Positions 17,092 to 24,443 of a DNA stretch of 64,000 nt are shown here, one piece after another. The DNA lies in contig NZ_JAWLPU010000004.1 in the NCBI RefSeq assembly GCF_036997485.1, forward strand, positions 186,001 through 250,000, written 5' to 3'. Source of the DNA: Brachyspira pilosicoli. GTDB lineage: Bacteria > Spirochaetota > Brachyspiria > Brachyspirales > Brachyspiraceae. Under the pieces are notes generated by a model, which was given only the letters and a program-made list of their open reading frames with translations, did not search any database and had not been told where the DNA came from. The translations under genes and the position numbers were made by a program. Position 1 is the stretch's first letter, and the number at the start of each line of letters is the position of its first letter.

Positions 17092-17607
17092 TTATAAAGA
17101 TTTAACTATGTCTTTAAGTTTATTCAAATCTTCAGCATTAGGGTGCCCCATAGCATTTGAATGATTAGCTAATTTGCCTTCTATAACTTTTTTCTCGTCA
17201 TCAGTAGCAGCTTTAGCTAACATATTCTCAAGATTTTTTTTCTGTCCTTCTATCCATTGACCCTGACAAGCATAAGTGCCAATTATTGTATTAGAAGAAT
17301 CTATAAATGTTTTAGCAGGATTAAGCATTTTATCATAATAAGCTTGATTATCTCCGTAACCAACTGTCATAAATAAAAATACTTTTTTGTTTTTTAATGT
17401 TTCCATAAATTTGCCAGCAGCCTCATCGCAAGTGCCCTTGTAGCTTCCAGCACCAACAAATACTATATCAGAATCATTAACTTTAGCATTATCTACTGCA
17501 TTTACTTTAACGCATTGTAAACATTCTCCATTAGCAGCTTCTTTTATAGCAAGAGCTAATTTTTCTGTGTTTCCGCTTTTACTTGTATAAACTATTGAGT
17601 ATTTCAT
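17092..17607 (-). CDS. flavodoxin-family protein
   Basis: 171 aa. The N-terminus reads MKYSIVYTSKSGNTEKLALAI, with SKSGNTEKLA as the FMN-phosphate loop of flavodoxins. VFVGAGSYKG and FLFMTVGYGDN match the second and third flavin-contacting loops. The C-terminal third is a charged Lys/Glu helix found in BilS-like or MioC-like flavodoxins of gut anaerobes. It probably carries electrons with FMN in the cytoplasm. AGGAG precedes the ATG, and a perfect 14-bp palindrome lies just upstream. It diverges from the arsenic-linked arsR gene, so a redox role in that block is possible but unproven. Confidence 0.85.
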   Translation of the reverse strand: MKYSIVYTSKSGNTEKLALAIKEAANGECLQCVKVNAVDNAKVNDSDIVFVGAGSYKGTCDEAAGKFMETLKNKKVFLFMTVGYGDNQAYYDKMLNPAKTFIDSSNTIIGTYACQGQWIEGQKKNLENMLAKAATDDEKKVIEGKLANHSNAMGHPNAEDLNKLKDIVKSL

Positions 17608-17627
17608 TTTACAATCTCCTTTAAATG

Positions 17628-17641
17628 TTAGATTAATCTAA
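17628..17641. promoter_or_regulatory. perfect palindrome upstream of the flavodoxin gene
   Basis: TTAGATTAATCTAA is a perfect 14-bp palindrome starting 21 nt before the flavodoxin start codon on the minus strand. It fits a dimeric regulator site. Which protein binds is unknown. Confidence 0.45.
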
Positions 17642-17703
17642 TAATATATTATTTGAATATTTTTGCAAGTATAAGGTTTTTGAAAATATATATTAAAAAC
17701 ATA

Positions 17704-17757
17704 TTGACAAATTTCGATATGATTGCTATAATACATATCGATAAAGTTCGATATATA
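17704..17757 (+). promoter_or_regulatory. arsR promoter with overlapping palindromic operator
   Basis: TTGACA (17704-17709), 17 bp, then TATAAT (17727-17732) is a consensus sigma-70 promoter. TCGATATG (17714-17721) is repeated inverted as CATATCGA (17734-17741), so the operator straddles the -10 box. A third half-site, TTCGATAT, starts at 17748. ArsR-family repressors commonly autoregulate from such sites. Confidence 0.8.
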
Positions 17758-17769
17758 TTAGGAGGCTTA

Positions 17770-18090
17770 ATGAAAAATTATAAAAAAGATGCTTTAGTAT
17801 TCAAAGCTTTTTGTGATGAAAATAGACTTCAAATATTAGATATGTTAAAAGAAGGGGAGATATGTGCCTGTAAAATTTTAGAGAAACTAAATATCGTTCA
17901 GTCAACATTATCACATCACATGAAAATACTTTTAGATGCAAAAATAGTAAACGGTAGAAAAGAAGGCAAATGGACTCATTATAGTATAAGTAAAAAAGGC
18001 TTTGAAGAGGCAAAAAATATTCTGAACTCTTATGGAGAACATTTAGATAAATCAAAAACTAACAAGAAAATAAAATGTAAATGTGATTAA
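17770..18090 (+). CDS. arsR: ArsR-family metalloid-responsive repressor
   Basis: The open frame extends upstream, but AGGAGG ends 5 nt before the ATG at 17770, giving 106 aa and leaving the promoter free. The winged helix reads FKAFCDENRLQILDMLKEGE, then VQSTLSHHMKILLDAKIV and REGKWTHYSI. CAC in GEICACKIL matches the As(III)-binding CxC position of E. coli-type ArsR (ELCVCDL). A second CxC (KCKCD) ends the protein. It should release its operator on binding arsenite or a related soft metal. It is the first gene of arsR-acr3-permease, with gaps of 27 and 23 nt. Confidence 0.9.
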   Translation: MKNYKKDALVFKAFCDENRLQILDMLKEGEICACKILEKLNIVQSTLSHHMKILLDAKIVNGRKEGKWTHYSISKKGFEEAKNILNSYGEHLDKSKTNKKIKCKCD

Positions 18091-18117
18091 TAAAATAATT
18101 TTAGAGGGTTCAATATT

Positions 18118-19155
18118 ATGGAAAATAAAAAACAAAATATAAGTTTTTTTCAAAAATATTTAACTTTATGGGTATTTATATGCATGGTTATAGGGGTATT
18201 AATATCTAAATTTTTTCCTATCATACCAAATACATTAAATAAATTTGAATATGCAAATGTGTCTGTACCTATAGCTATATTAATATGGCTTATGATATAT
18301 CCTATGATGATGAGTGTAGATTTTCAAAGCATTAAGAATGTTACAAAAAATCCGCAAGGCTTGTTTGTTACTTGGATTGTAAATTGGCTTATAAAACCTT
18401 TTACTATGTTTTTTATAGCTTCATTCTTTTTTTATACTATACTAAGTAATTTTATACCAAAAGACTTAGCAAAGGAATATTTGGTAGGTGCCGTACTTTT
18501 AGGAGCTGCTCCGTGCACTGCAATGGTATTTGTTTGGAGTGCTTTAACAAATGGAAATCCGTCATATACTGTAGTGCAAGTTGCAACTAATGATTTAATA
18601 ATACTTGTTGCATTCGTTCCTATAGTAAAATTTTTATTAGGCATATCAAATGTTACGGTGCCTTGGGATACATTATTTTTATCTGTTGTATTATTTGTTC
18701 TTATTCCTTTAACTGCTGGAATTATTATAAGACTTTATGTATGCGGTAAAAAAGGAGCAGAGTATTTTAATAATATTTTTATTCATAAATTTGATAATAT
18801 TACTATAATAGGATTATTATTAACATTGATATTATTATTCAGCTTTCAAGGAAATGTTATCTTATCAAACCCCATTCATATAATTTTGATAGCTATACCT
18901 TTAATATTACAAACATTTTTAATATTTTTTATAGCATATATTGCAAGTTATTTATTAAAACTTCCTCATAACATAGCAGCACCTGCAGGAATGATAGGAG
19001 CATCAAATTTCTTTGAACTTTCTGTGGCTGTAGCTGTATCGTTATTTGGAGTTAATTCTGGGGCGGCACTTGCTACTATAGTTGGAGTTTTAGTTGAAGT
19101 GCCTGTAATGCTTACACTTGTAAAAATAGCAAATGCAACAAAATATAAATTTTAA
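18118..19155 (+). CDS. acr3: ACR3-family arsenite efflux permease
   Basis: 345 aa with about ten membrane segments. GAAPCTAMVFVWSALTNGNP near residues 135-155 is the ACR3 signature, and its Cys is the one needed for As(OH)3 transport in this family. The N-terminus (FFQKYLTLWVFICMVIGVLI) and the late GMIGASNFFELSVAVAVSLFG segment also fit the family. The protein exports arsenite from the cytoplasm using the proton gradient. AGAGGG precedes the ATG, and it lies 27 nt after arsR. No arsenate reductase gene (arsC) is seen in the window. Confidence 0.92.
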   Translation: MENKKQNISFFQKYLTLWVFICMVIGVLISKFFPIIPNTLNKFEYANVSVPIAILIWLMIYPMMMSVDFQSIKNVTKNPQGLFVTWIVNWLIKPFTMFFIASFFFYTILSNFIPKDLAKEYLVGAVLLGAAPCTAMVFVWSALTNGNPSYTVVQVATNDLIILVAFVPIVKFLLGISNVTVPWDTLFLSVVLFVLIPLTAGIIIRLYVCGKKGAEYFNNIFIHKFDNITIIGLLLTLILLFSFQGNVILSNPIHIILIAIPLILQTFLIFFIAYIASYLLKLPHNIAAPAGMIGASNFFELSVAVAVSLFGVNSGAALATIVGVLVEVPVMLTLVKIANATKYKF

Positions 19156-19178
19156 TTTAATATTTGGAGTTATAAAAA

Positions 19179-20183
19179 ATGGAAAACATAAAAAATATAT
19201 TTATCTTTATACAAGATCAAATTATATCTATGAAATGGCTTAATACTTTGATAGGAAATATTTTAAATAATTTTGCTATCTCAGAAACATTAAAAGGAAT
19301 TATACAATTTTTTGTTTATGATGTTATAAAAATATTTATTCTATTATCAGTGCTCATATTTTGTATATCATATATTCAAAGCTACTTCCCCCCAGAAAGA
19401 ACTAAAAAAATATTAGGAAGATTTAATGGAATATCAGCAAATATATTAGCAGCACTTTTTGGAACTGTTACTCCATTTTGCTCTTGTTCTTCTATACCTC
19501 TTTTTATAGGCTTTACTTCTGCGGGAATACCAATATCTATGACATTTTCTTTTTTAATATCATCTCCTCTTGTAGATTTAGCATCTTTAATACTTCTTTC
19601 AAGCGTGTTTGGAATGAAGATTGCCATTGCTTATGTTGTTGTTGGTCTTGTACTTGCTGTGTTGGGTGGAACTATAATAGGCAAACTTAAAATGGAGAGA
19701 TATTTAGAAGACTTTGTAAAAAATATAAAATCTAATGCTAATATAGAAATACAAACTATGACAAAAAAAGAGAGATTAATATATTCAAAAAATCAGGTAA
19801 AGCAAACTATAAAAAAGGTTTATTTATATATATTTATAGGTGTAGGAATTGGGGCTTTTATACATAATGTTATACCTGAAGAGTGGATAAATACAATACT
19901 TGGAAAAAATAATTGGTATTCTGTGCCTTTGGCTTCTTTGGTGGGCATTCCAATGTATGCTGATATATTTGGCACGCTTCCTATAGCTGAAAGTTTATTT
20001 TATAAAGGAGCAGGAATCGGTACTATTTTAGCATTTATGATGTCTGTTACTGCTTTGTCTCTTCCTTCTATGATTATGATTAAAAAGGTTGTAAAAATGC
20101 CGCTTCTTATAGTGTTTGTTGGTATTGTTACTGTTGGTATAATAATAATGGGCTATTTATTTAATGCTTTTTATTTTGTGTAA
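19179..20183 (+). CDS. ArsP-type (DUF318) permease, putative organo-metalloid exporter
   Basis: 334 aa with about eight membrane segments in two related halves. CSCSSIPLFIGFTSAGIPI with SFLISSPLVD in the first half, and VGIPMYADIFGTLPIAESL in the second, are hallmarks of the PF03773 permease family. ArsP members export trivalent organoarsenicals; others in the family are tied to Cu or Hg. The CSCS cysteines are candidate metal ligands. GGAG lies 10 nt upstream and the gap to acr3 is 23 nt, so it belongs to the ArsR-controlled operon. The following 248 bp is AT-rich with a run of 14 A residues near 20304-20317 and no clear terminator. Confidence 0.85.
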   Translation: MENIKNIFIFIQDQIISMKWLNTLIGNILNNFAISETLKGIIQFFVYDVIKIFILLSVLIFCISYIQSYFPPERTKKILGRFNGISANILAALFGTVTPFCSCSSIPLFIGFTSAGIPISMTFSFLISSPLVDLASLILLSSVFGMKIAIAYVVVGLVLAVLGGTIIGKLKMERYLEDFVKNIKSNANIEIQTMTKKERLIYSKNQVKQTIKKVYLYIFIGVGIGAFIHNVIPEEWINTILGKNNWYSVPLASLVGIPMYADIFGTLPIAESLFYKGAGIGTILAFMMSVTALSLPSMIMIKKVVKMPLLIVFVGIVTVGIIIMGYLFNAFYFV

Positions 20184-20431
20184 AAGTATTTATTTTAATT
20201 AAGAAATAATTATATTTGATTATTTATAAATGATAAAAAAATTACTGTCAGATTATTGCTGTAATATTTTTATTTGAGAATTATATTTTATTATTTATAA
20301 TGTAAAAAAAAAAAAAAACATGAAAGTAAATTATTAACAAATCTATTTAACAATGAATATAGGAGAGTTGTTTAAAGATTGATAGTTTAATATATATCAT
20401 AAATATTATTAATTAAAAAGGAAGTATTTTT

Positions 20432-21379
20432 ATGTCTAAAAGAATTTTTGAACTTGCTTTAGAAGATGTATTAAATATGAATGCATCTTTATTAAAAGAG
20501 ATTGTAAAAAAATCTGAGGGGAGATCTGTGATGGCGGAAATATGCTCTGGACATCAGCCTTTAATAGATTCTGTTAGTAATGCAGAAGCAGCAGGGGCAT
20601 TTGGGGCAGATTTTATTACATTAAATTTATTTGATATGAATAAACCTTTTATTTGGGGATTATACAAAGAAAATCCTGATTCATCAGAGCAAACTTGGCT
20701 TTGTGCAAGGTTAAAAGGCATAATTAATGAAATTAATAAAAGCAATGATAATATCATTAGAGATTTAAAAAAAATTACAGGAAGATTAATAGGAGTTAAT
20801 TTGGAGCCTGTACCAGAAGATAGTAATTATAATCCTGGTTTTAGAGCTTCAAAAGAAAATTATGAAAAACTTCTTAAATATGGTTTTGATTATGTTGTTC
20901 TTACTGGAAACCCTAATACAGGAGTTACAATAGAAAATATATCAAAGGCTGCTAAAGAATTAAAAAGTGTGTGCGGTGATAAAATCCTTATTATTGCTGG
21001 TAAAATGCATGGAGCAGGCGGGGATAATGTATATTCTATGGAAGAGCTTGACAATATGGTTAAGGCTGGTGCTGATGTTGTTATGGTTGGCTCTCCTTCA
21101 ACGCTTCCTGGTTATACTGTTGATTTTGTTTATGAACAGATAAAAAGAATACATAGTTTTGGAGTTTTAGCAAAAACTGCTATAGGTACTTCTCAAGAGG
21201 GGGCTGATGTTAATACTATTAGAGAGATGACTTTATGGTCAAAGATGGCTGGGGCTGATATTGTACATATTGGCGATGCTGCTTATGGGGGAATGGCATT
21301 GCCTGAAAATATTATGGCTATGTCTATTGCTCTTAGGGGTATAAGACACACTTACAGGAGAATGGCTTATAGAAAATAA
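20432..21379 (+). CDS. TIM-barrel protein of uncharacterised family (DUF7916-like)
   Basis: 315 aa, AAGGAAG 9 nt before the ATG. Motifs suggest a beta/alpha barrel: GADFITLNLFDM, LIGVNLEPVPED, GFDYVVLTGNPNTGVT, ILIIAGKMHGAG, AGADVVMVGSPSTLPGY, GVLAKTAIGTSQEGAD and GADIVHIGDAAYGG. Gly-rich loops at strand ends suit binding of a phosphate group. I recall related proteins only as uncharacterised, sometimes mislabelled hydrolases, and assign no reaction. It begins the block that ends in two thioredoxin-like selenoprotein genes (gaps of 83 and 49 nt), which suggests its product or cofactor needs a selenol/thiol reductant. That link is inference from position. Confidence 0.65.
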   Translation: MSKRIFELALEDVLNMNASLLKEIVKKSEGRSVMAEICSGHQPLIDSVSNAEAAGAFGADFITLNLFDMNKPFIWGLYKENPDSSEQTWLCARLKGIINEINKSNDNIIRDLKKITGRLIGVNLEPVPEDSNYNPGFRASKENYEKLLKYGFDYVVLTGNPNTGVTIENISKAAKELKSVCGDKILIIAGKMHGAGGDNVYSMEELDNMVKAGADVVMVGSPSTLPGYTVDFVYEQIKRIHSFGVLAKTAIGTSQEGADVNTIREMTLWSKMAGADIVHIGDAAYGGMALPENIMAMSIALRGIRHTYRRMAYRK

Positions 21380-21462
21380 TTTATTTAATATTTTAAAAAT
21401 AAATTTGCAATTATATTAATATACCTGTATGATGTATATATAAAGAATGTTATGGAGGCTAT

Positions 21463-21771
21463 ATGCAAAGAATAGATTTTGGCTGAGGCTGTTTGCCAGA
21501 CTCTCTAGAAGATGAGGGTATACAAAGAGAAGTTGATAAAATCTTATTATTATCTAACGAAAACTATTCTCAGATGCTAACTAATTTGCAAAATGCTATA
21601 AATAAGTTAAATATTGATTTTCCTATTAAGTGTACTGATGATAAGGCTACTATGTCATATTATGGTGTTATGACTTTGCCTGCACTTATAATAAATGATG
21701 AACTTGTTTCTTATGGAGAAATACTTTCTGAAGAAAAATTAATAGTAATTTTACAAGAAAAATTGTTATAA
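21463..21771 (+). CDS. thioredoxin-fold selenoprotein 1 (Sec-Gly-Cys tail, CxxC lost), TGA recoded at 21484
   Basis: 102 aa if the TGA at 21484-21486 is read as selenocysteine (U): MQRIDFGUGCLPD and onward. GGAGG ends 4 nt before the ATG at 21463, so translation clearly starts upstream of the TGA, and the frame is open on both sides. The rest aligns with the next gene across YYGVMTLPALIINDELVSYG. The position of its CxxC is SNENYSQ here, so both thioredoxin cysteines are gone. The only redox residues near the front are Sec8 and Cys10. A hairpin at 21500-21519 could be the SECIS. A conventional call would begin at the TTG at 21493 and lose the selenocysteine. Function is unknown; it is probably a redox or metal-binding partner. 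Confidence 0.8.
21500..21519 (+). promoter_or_regulatory. candidate bacterial SECIS hairpin of selenoprotein 1
   Basis: ACTCTC (21500-21505) pairs with GAGGGT (21514-21519), 6 bp with one G-U, around an 8-nt loop. It begins 13 nt after the TGA, inside the coding region, as bacterial SECIS elements do. Confidence 0.5.
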
Positions 21772-21820
21772 TTTAAAAAGTTAAAATATATAAAAATAAA
21801 ATTTATAAGGAGAAAATTTT

Positions 21821-22162
21821 ATGTCATTAAAAGATCTTTTTTTTGGTAATGGAGGCTGCGGCTGAGGACCTGCTGTAGATCCCTTCGGTGAAGAGGAAAA
21901 AGTACAAGAGGAACCTATTGAGGCAAGAGTTAAAATACTTGGAACAGGTTGCGAAAATTGTAAAAAATTAGAAGAAAATACTATAGCAGCAATCGAAGAA
22001 GCTAAACTTGATTTGGCTATTAAACATGTAGAAAATATGGAGGATATAGCATTTTATGGTGTTATGTCAACTCCAGCTTTGGTTTTAGATGATAAGGTTC
22101 TTTCTTATGGAAAAGTATTAAGTAAAGAAGAGATCATTGAATTATTGAAAGCTAATTTATAA
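21821..22162 (+). CDS. thioredoxin-fold selenoprotein 2 (Cys-Gly-Sec tail plus CxxC), TGA recoded at 21863
   Basis: 113 aa reading the TGA at 21863-21865 as selenocysteine. AAGGAG lies 8 nt before the ATG. The N-terminal tail is FFGNGGCGUGPAVDPFGEEE, so Cys13-Gly-Sec15 can form a selenenyl-sulfide. An acidic linker leads to a small thioredoxin fold of the MTH895/TM0996 type (redox-active disulfide protein 2), with VKILGTGCENCKKLE as the CxxC site and FYGVMSTPALVLDD carrying the cis-Pro. Such proteins are often encoded beside ArsP-type permeases, as here. The tail could pass electrons between Sec and CxxC or bind a soft metal. It follows selenoprotein 1 by 49 nt and ends the block at a strong terminator. 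Confidence 0.85.
21880..21897 (+). promoter_or_regulatory. candidate bacterial SECIS hairpin of selenoprotein 2
   Basis: CTTC (21883-21886) and GAAG (21890-21893) close a GGT loop. The stem continues with TCC (21880-21882) and GGA (21895-21897) around a bulged A. It begins 14 nt after the TGA. A GGU apical loop is also seen in the E. coli fdhF SECIS. Confidence 0.6.
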
Positions 22163-22172
22163 TCTTTTATAT

Positions 22173-22210
22173 AAAAAGAGATGAGTATTTTTATATTCAT
22201 CTCTTTTTTA
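22173..22210 (+). terminator. Rho-independent terminator of the selenoprotein block
   Basis: AAAAAGAGATGA (22173-22184) and TCATCTCTTTTT (22197-22208) form a perfect 12-bp stem ending in a T-run, 11 nt after the stop codon. Confidence 0.9.
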
Positions 22211-22294
22211 TTCTTATTTTTATAATCTAATAAGTAAATATTTTATATGTTTGCCTTAAATATAATTTTAAATTTTTTATTTTAACAAACCGAG

Positions 22295-22338
22295 ATAACT
22301 ACAATATATCAAAAAGTATTATGATATATTATAGTTAT
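22295..22338. repeat. 17-bp inverted repeat upstream of the chemotaxis receptor
   Basis: Arms at 22295-22311 and 22322-22338 are complementary at 16 of 17 positions (one C-A mismatch) with a 10-nt spacer. It lies 56 bp upstream of a sigma-70-type promoter, so it may be a regulator site. It has no T-run after it. Confidence 0.6.
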
Positions 22339-22393
22339 TATGTTATATAGCAAAAGTTATCAATTTTGTATTAAGTATCATTAAAAAAATTGA

Positions 22394-22422
22394 TTGACAA
22401 TAATATGATATTTTTATATGAT
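22394..22422 (+). promoter_or_regulatory. sigma-70 promoter of the chemotaxis receptor gene
   Basis: TTGACA (22394-22399), 17 bp, TATGAT (22417-22422). The start codon is 44 nt further, with TAGGAG before it. Confidence 0.7.
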
Positions 22423-22465
22423 TTTATATTATTTATAAACTAATTTTATATAGGAGTTTTTATAT

Positions 22466-24301
22466 ATGGATAAATTAAAAGTTAGCAGAAGGGCGGTAGT
22501 ATTAAAATTTGTTATACCTTATTTTATATTTTTTGTGTTAATTTGTATTCCTATATATTTAGTTTATTATAATAGTTATAAACAAAATTTTATATATGAT
22601 GTTTCATATATGATGGAAGATGTTTCAGCAAATGTTTTAGAATGGATATCTGAATATAGCGTAAAAGTGGATGCTGCAGAAAATTTTATAAAATCAGATT
22701 TGCCTGAATACTATATTAATTTGTCTGTTTCTAATGTGAAAGCATCAGATAAAGAAATATTTGATATATATTTTGGAAATACAACTCCTTATTCTCAGGG
22801 AGGTCAGTTTATAACAGCTCTTGGCAATATACCAAGCGATTATGACCAAACAAGCAGAGAATGGTATATAGGAGCTGTTAATACTAATAATATTTTTGTA
22901 ACAGAACCATATACTGATATATCTGTAGATTCTGTAATAATAACATTATCAAAAAAGGTATCAGATTCTTATGGTAATTTAAAAGGGGTTGTGGCATTAG
23001 ATGTTTATTTTTCAAAGATACAAGAAATAATTAATAAAATAAAAAATGATAAAGGATATGAGTTTTTTGTAGTTTTGGAAGATGGAAGATATTTTAATCA
23101 TGATAATAAAGATTATTTGCTCAATTCTCAGTATTTAGCTTTTAATATACCTGAATTTGCTAAAATAAAAAACAACATAGAAAATGGCAGCGCTGTATCT
23201 GTTTTAAGAAATGAATGGTATGGTATAAGAGAAATAAAGGGGTTCCCTTGGTACATAATAGCTAAGGGTAATAATAACGATTTAAAATCAAATATATATA
23301 AATTAACATTTTATTTATTAATGATTATTATGCTTTCTATAATATTAGAGATTGTTTTGGTTACAATTATTACTATACCTATTACTAATACTTTAAATGA
23401 AGCTGTTAAGCATATAAATAAGATGGCATCAGGTAATTTTGATATTGATAATGATGATAATGATAAAGCTAATCATAATATAGCACAAGTATTATCGTCT
23501 TCTATATATGAAATGCAAAAAAATATTAGTTCAGTGATTTATAATTTAAAATTGGATATAGATTCTATTAATAGTGAAATGGATAAAATATCTTCAGGCA
23601 ATAGCGATTTGTCTGTAAAAACACTTTCTCAATCATCTTCAATTAATGAATTAGCAAGTGCTATAGAATCATTATCTTCTTCAATTACAGAAACTTATGT
23701 TAATACTAATAAGGCAAAAGAAACAAGTGAGAAGGCATTAGAATATACCAGCAGAGGAGTGGATATCGTATCAAAAACATTGTCAAATATGACTGAAATA
23801 TCTGAGGCAAGTAAAAGTATATCAGAAATTATTAAAATGATACAGTCTATAGCTTTTCAAACTAATATATTAGCTCTTAATGCAGCTGTTGAGGCAGCAA
23901 GAGCAGGTGAACAGGGTAAAGGATTTGCGGTTGTAGCAAGTGAAGTGAGAAATTTAGCACAAACTTCTGCTAAATCTGCTGATGATATTACAGCTATAGT
24001 AGAAAGTACAATTCAAAAAATAGATTCGGGTTATGAAACAGTATCAGAATCATCTTCTATATTAGAAGAAATTAATAATTTTGTTACAGAAGTATCAAAT
24101 TCATTGATTAATATATCGAATGCAGCAGAGGAAGAAAAAGATAATATTGAACAAATTAATATAAGTGTTTCTTCTATTAATGATATTACACAAAGAAATA
24201 GTTCTCTTGCAAATGACAGTGCTATTTCAAGTAAAGAAATATTAGATAAAACAGAGCATATAGCTGAAAATATTTCCTATTTTAAGTTTAAAAAGATGTG
24301 A
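22466..24301 (+). CDS. methyl-accepting chemotaxis protein with dCache-type sensor
   Basis: 611 aa. Membrane segment one is near residues 13-32 and segment two near 283-305. The loop between them (about 250 residues) looks like a dCache domain: [51 protein letters not shown], then [14 protein letters not shown]-like segment ([17 protein letters not shown]) follows. The signalling hairpin tip, [20 protein letters not shown] then [16 protein letters not shown], lies near residues 470-505. It binds a small ligand outside and controls CheA/CheW inside. It ends in TGA with no recognisable C-terminal CheR-docking pentapeptide. It has its own promoter and shares a terminator with pgk. Confidence 0.93.
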   Translation: MDKLKVSRRAVVLKFVIPYFIFFVLICIPIYLVYYNSYKQNFIYDVSYMMEDVSANVLEWISEYSVKVDAAENFIKSDLPEYYINLSVSNVKASDKEIFDIYFGNTTPYSQGGQFITALGNIPSDYDQTSREWYIGAVNTNNIFVTEPYTDISVDSVIITLSKKVSDSYGNLKGVVALDVYFSKIQEIINKIKNDKGYEFFVVLEDGRYFNHDNKDYLLNSQYLAFNIPEFAKIKNNIENGSAVSVLRNEWYGIREIKGFPWYIIAKGNNNDLKSNIYKLTFYLLMIIMLSIILEIVLVTIITIPITNTLNEAVKHINKMASGNFDIDNDDNDKANHNIAQVLSSSIYEMQKNISSVIYNLKLDIDSINSEMDKISSGNSDLSVKTLSQSSSINELASAIESLSSSITETYVNTNKAKETSEKALEYTSRGVDIVSKTLSNMTEISEASKSISEIIKMIQSIAFQTNILALNAAVEAARAGEQGKGFAVVASEVRNLAQTSAKSADDITAIVESTIQKIDSGYETVSESSSILEEINNFVTEVSNSLINISNAAEEEKDNIEQINISVSSINDITQRNSSLANDSAISSKEILDKTEHIAENISYFKFKKM

Positions 24302-24382
24302 TTAATTTTTATTAGAAGTAGATGGGTTATAAACTAAAAAATACTATTAATTTAGTTTTGAAATATATATGAAATAGCTTAT

Positions 24383-24422
24383 AAAAAACTCTGACAGCTA
24401 AAAAAGCTATCAGAGTTTTTTT
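24383..24422. terminator. bidirectional terminator between the MCP gene and pgk
   Basis: Arms 24383-24399 and 24405-24421 pair over 17 bp with one C-A mismatch: an A-run, CTCTGACAGCT, a 5-nt A loop, AGCTATCAGAG, a T-run. It can act in both directions for the convergent genes. Confidence 0.85.
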
Positions 24423-24443
24423 ATTCAAATCTAAATAAATGCA

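Noticed and set aside
20304-20317. Run of 14 A residues as a phase-variation tract
   Set aside because: It lies 115 bp before the next start with no promoter or ORF placed around it; a sequencing or composition effect is as likely.
21493-21771. Selenoprotein 1 starting at the TTG at 21493
   Set aside because: No ribosome site lies before this TTG, whereas GGAGG precedes the ATG at 21463 at ideal spacing.
21484-21865. TGA read as tryptophan, or simple nonsense mutations in two pseudogenes
   Set aside because: Many genes here end in TGA as a normal stop, so the code is not altered. Two independent nonsense changes at matching Gly-TGA-Gly sites, with intact ribosome sites and long open frames after them, are unlikely.
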